Under the pieces are notes generated by a model. It saw nothing but the letters and a program-made list of their open reading frames with translations. It did no database searches and was not told the origin of the DNA. 64,000 nt of DNA from Saprospiraceae bacterium (GTDB lineage Bacteria; Bacteroidota; Bacteroidia; Chitinophagales; Saprospiraceae), in the NCBI GenBank assembly GCA_019187225.1, contig JABAQQ010000014.1, positions 186,001 through 250,000 on the forward strand, read 5' to 3'. Shown in pieces: positions 62,739 through 64,000 of this stretch. The number at the start of each line of letters is the position of its first letter. Position 1 is the first letter of the stretch. A program made the translations under genes and the position numbers.

Positions 62739-63293
62739 ATGATTGACGCACTCATCTCTTCTAAAACCCGCATCAAATTGCTGTTGAAATTCTTTCTCAA
62801 CAGCAACGCCACGGCGTACCTGCGCAGCTTAGAAAGCGAGTTTGGTGAGTCGTCCAACGGTATACGGCTGGAACTCAACCGTTTGGAAAATGCCGGTTTG
62901 CTCAGTTCAGAAAGTGAGGGCAACAAAAAAATTTTCCGGGCTAACACCGCCCATCCCCTTTTCCAGGAAATTCACAACATTGTCATGAAACACGTCGGCC
63001 TCGACCGGGTGGTGGAAAATGTCGTTCAGCGCCTGGGCGATGTACAGTCGGTATACCTCGTCGGCGATTTTTCAAAAGGCATGGACAACGGTGTGATTGA
63101 CCTGGTTTTTATCGGCGATTTTGATAAAACATATTTGACCTCCCTGGTGGAAAAAGCCGAAAAAATTGTCGGTCGAAAAATCCGGTATCTGCTATATGAT
63201 ACGGAAGACGCGGGGAGTATTGATTGGAAAAAATATGACCCTGCGCCGCTCCTGTTGTGGAACCACAGTACGCTGACAGGTAAAGAAACGTGA
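62739..63293 (+). CDS. winged-helix (ArsR-like) protein with nucleotidyltransferase-like C-terminal half
   Basis: A 184-residue protein. Residues 1-85 form a winged helix (KTRIKLLLKFFLN, YLRSLESEFGESSNGIRLELNRLENAGLLSS). Residues about 95-160 resemble a minimal nucleotidyltransferase fold (VQSVYLVGDFSKGMDNGVIDLVFIG), but the GSxxxG-type metal site looks degenerate. It precedes the UDP-HexNAc dehydrogenase gene by 85 bp and may regulate a surface-polysaccharide operon. The ATG at 62739 is preferred over the TTG two codons upstream. Confidence 0.78.
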   Translation: MIDALISSKTRIKLLLKFFLNSNATAYLRSLESEFGESSNGIRLELNRLENAGLLSSESEGNKKIFRANTAHPLFQEIHNIVMKHVGLDRVVENVVQRLGDVQSVYLVGDFSKGMDNGVIDLVFIGDFDKTYLTSLVEKAEKIVGRKIRYLLYDTEDAGSIDWKKYDPAPLLLWNHSTLTGKET

Positions 63294-63378
63294 TTTCTCA
63301 ACTTTTCTCAACTTCATATCCACAATCATTTTTTCCCCCTGTCACTCAACTAAATGTAAAATCTTAATCTAAAGCACC

Positions 63379-64000
63379 ATGTATCAGGCACTTAAAAGCA
63401 AAAAGAAAACCATTGCAGTTGTTGGCCTCGGTTATGTCGGCCTGCCGATTGCGTTGGAATTCGCCCGCCACTTCCGCGTCATCGGTTTCGACATCAACAA
63501 AACGCGCTTGGAAATGATGCGCAGAGGGGAAGACCCCAGCCGGGAACTCGAACCGGAGGCTTTTCACAACACGGACATTACGTTCACCGATGAAATAGAC
63601 GAACTGCGCAAAGCCAATTTCTTCGTCATCGCCGTCCCGACGGATATTGACGAGCACAAGGTACCCGACCTCAACCCGCTCAAAAAAGCCTCCGCCAGCG
63701 TCGGTAAAGCCTTGAAAAAAGGCGATTATGTCATTTATGAATCCACGGTCTATCCCGGTTGTACGGAAGAAGACTGCCTACCCATACTGGAAGAGATTTC
63801 CGGGCTGAAATCGGGCAAAGACTTCAAACTCGGTTACTCACCGGAGCGCATCAATCCCGGTGACAAATCGCGGCCGCTGACCAAAATCCTCAAAATCGTA
63901 AGCGGCTCCGACGATGAGGCGCTCGAAGAGATCGCACAGACATACGCCCACATCATCGAAGCGGGCGTTTACAAAGCCAGTAGCATCAAAGTGGCCGAAG
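63379..64000 (+). CDS. UDP-N-acetyl-hexosamine 6-dehydrogenase (WbpA/TviB-like), truncated by window end
   Basis: The first 207 residues of an open frame that runs off the window. The N-terminal Rossmann domain (IAVVGLGYVGLPIALEFA), GFDINKTRLEMM, AVPTDIDEHKVPDLNPL, and YESTVYPGCTEEDCLPILEE with KLGYSPERINPGDK are typical of the UDP-GlcNAc/UDP-GalNAc dehydrogenases that make uronic acid precursors for capsule and O-antigen. Probably the first gene of a polysaccharide cluster continuing beyond the window. Confidence 0.9.
   Translation, partial: MYQALKSKKKTIAVVGLGYVGLPIALEFARHFRVIGFDINKTRLEMMRRGEDPSRELEPEAFHNTDITFTDEIDELRKANFFVIAVPTDIDEHKVPDLNPLKKASASVGKALKKGDYVIYESTVYPGCTEEDCLPILEEISGLKSGKDFKLGYSPERINPGDKSRPLTKILKIVSGSDDEALEEIAQTYAHIIEAGVYKASSIKVAE

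Overview
The window is a chromosomal segment of a member of the Bacteroidota, most likely a Saprospiria-type lineage (Lewinella/Haliscomenobacter-like). This rests on type IX secretion C-terminal sorting domains on many exported proteins, an SprB-repeat protein with a gliding-motility-type C-terminus, a Bacteroidetes-type short RpoD, a fused DAHP synthase-chorismate mutase, and repeated use of the Bacteroidetes -7 promoter box TAnnTTTG. The species cannot be fixed from the sequence alone.

Layout. 1-4.0 kb: a decayed DUF1990 gene, then a minus-strand aromatic amino acid operon (aminotransferase, tyrA, DAHP synthase-chorismate mutase) behind a leader with a terminator-like hairpin. 4.2-14.6 kb: exported proteins (Cys-rich lipoprotein, gingipain-like C25 protease, a vanadium haloperoxidase with MopE-type repeats, an LVIVD-repeat protein), with truB among them. 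14.8-15.3 kb: an initiator tRNA gene interrupted by a 406-nt group I intron. 15.3-21.8 kb: an orphan lanthipeptide-dehydratase C-terminal-domain protein, a hydrolase, a MITE-like element inside a simple repeat, an outer membrane protein, coaX, rpoD and a histone-deacetylase-family enzyme. 21.9-35.4 kb: two paralogous metalloproteases, a flippase, hutI, the giant SprB-repeat protein and an alpha-L-fucosidase. 35.5-47 kb: a glycosyltransferase-2 fused to a catalytically dead glycosidase domain, a separate intact glycosidase, galK-galT-galE, a glycerol-3-phosphate dehydrogenase and a glycerol channel. 47-64 kb: an alpha-2-macroglobulin-like protein, an rRNA methyltransferase, a Wzi-like protein, sugar acetyltransferases, a Vat-type acetyltransferase, a NusG-like factor, metH, a winged-helix protein and the start of a UDP-HexNAc dehydrogenase.

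Two features stand out beyond ordinary gene content. First, the initiator tRNA is split after U33 by a group I intron whose P, Q, R and S elements, P7, and several GNRA-capped hairpins can be read directly. Second, the window is peppered with short tandem arrays whose period is usually 7 bp, while the 7-mer itself differs from place to place. They sit flush with, or overlap, stop codons, and several lie in frame inside genes (truB, the macroglobulin-like gene twice, the NusG-like gene, the aminotransferase C-terminus). A second class of palindromic GC-rich inserts lies inside galT, glpD and perhaps metH.

Gene cooperation: the 0.5-3.7 kb genes make phenylalanine/tyrosine. The galK-T-E trio, the GT2 fusion, the fucosidase, Wzi, the acetyltransferases, the flippase and the UDP-HexNAc dehydrogenase point to surface glycan synthesis and turnover. 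The glycerol channel and GlpD form a glycerol-use pair with no glpK in view.
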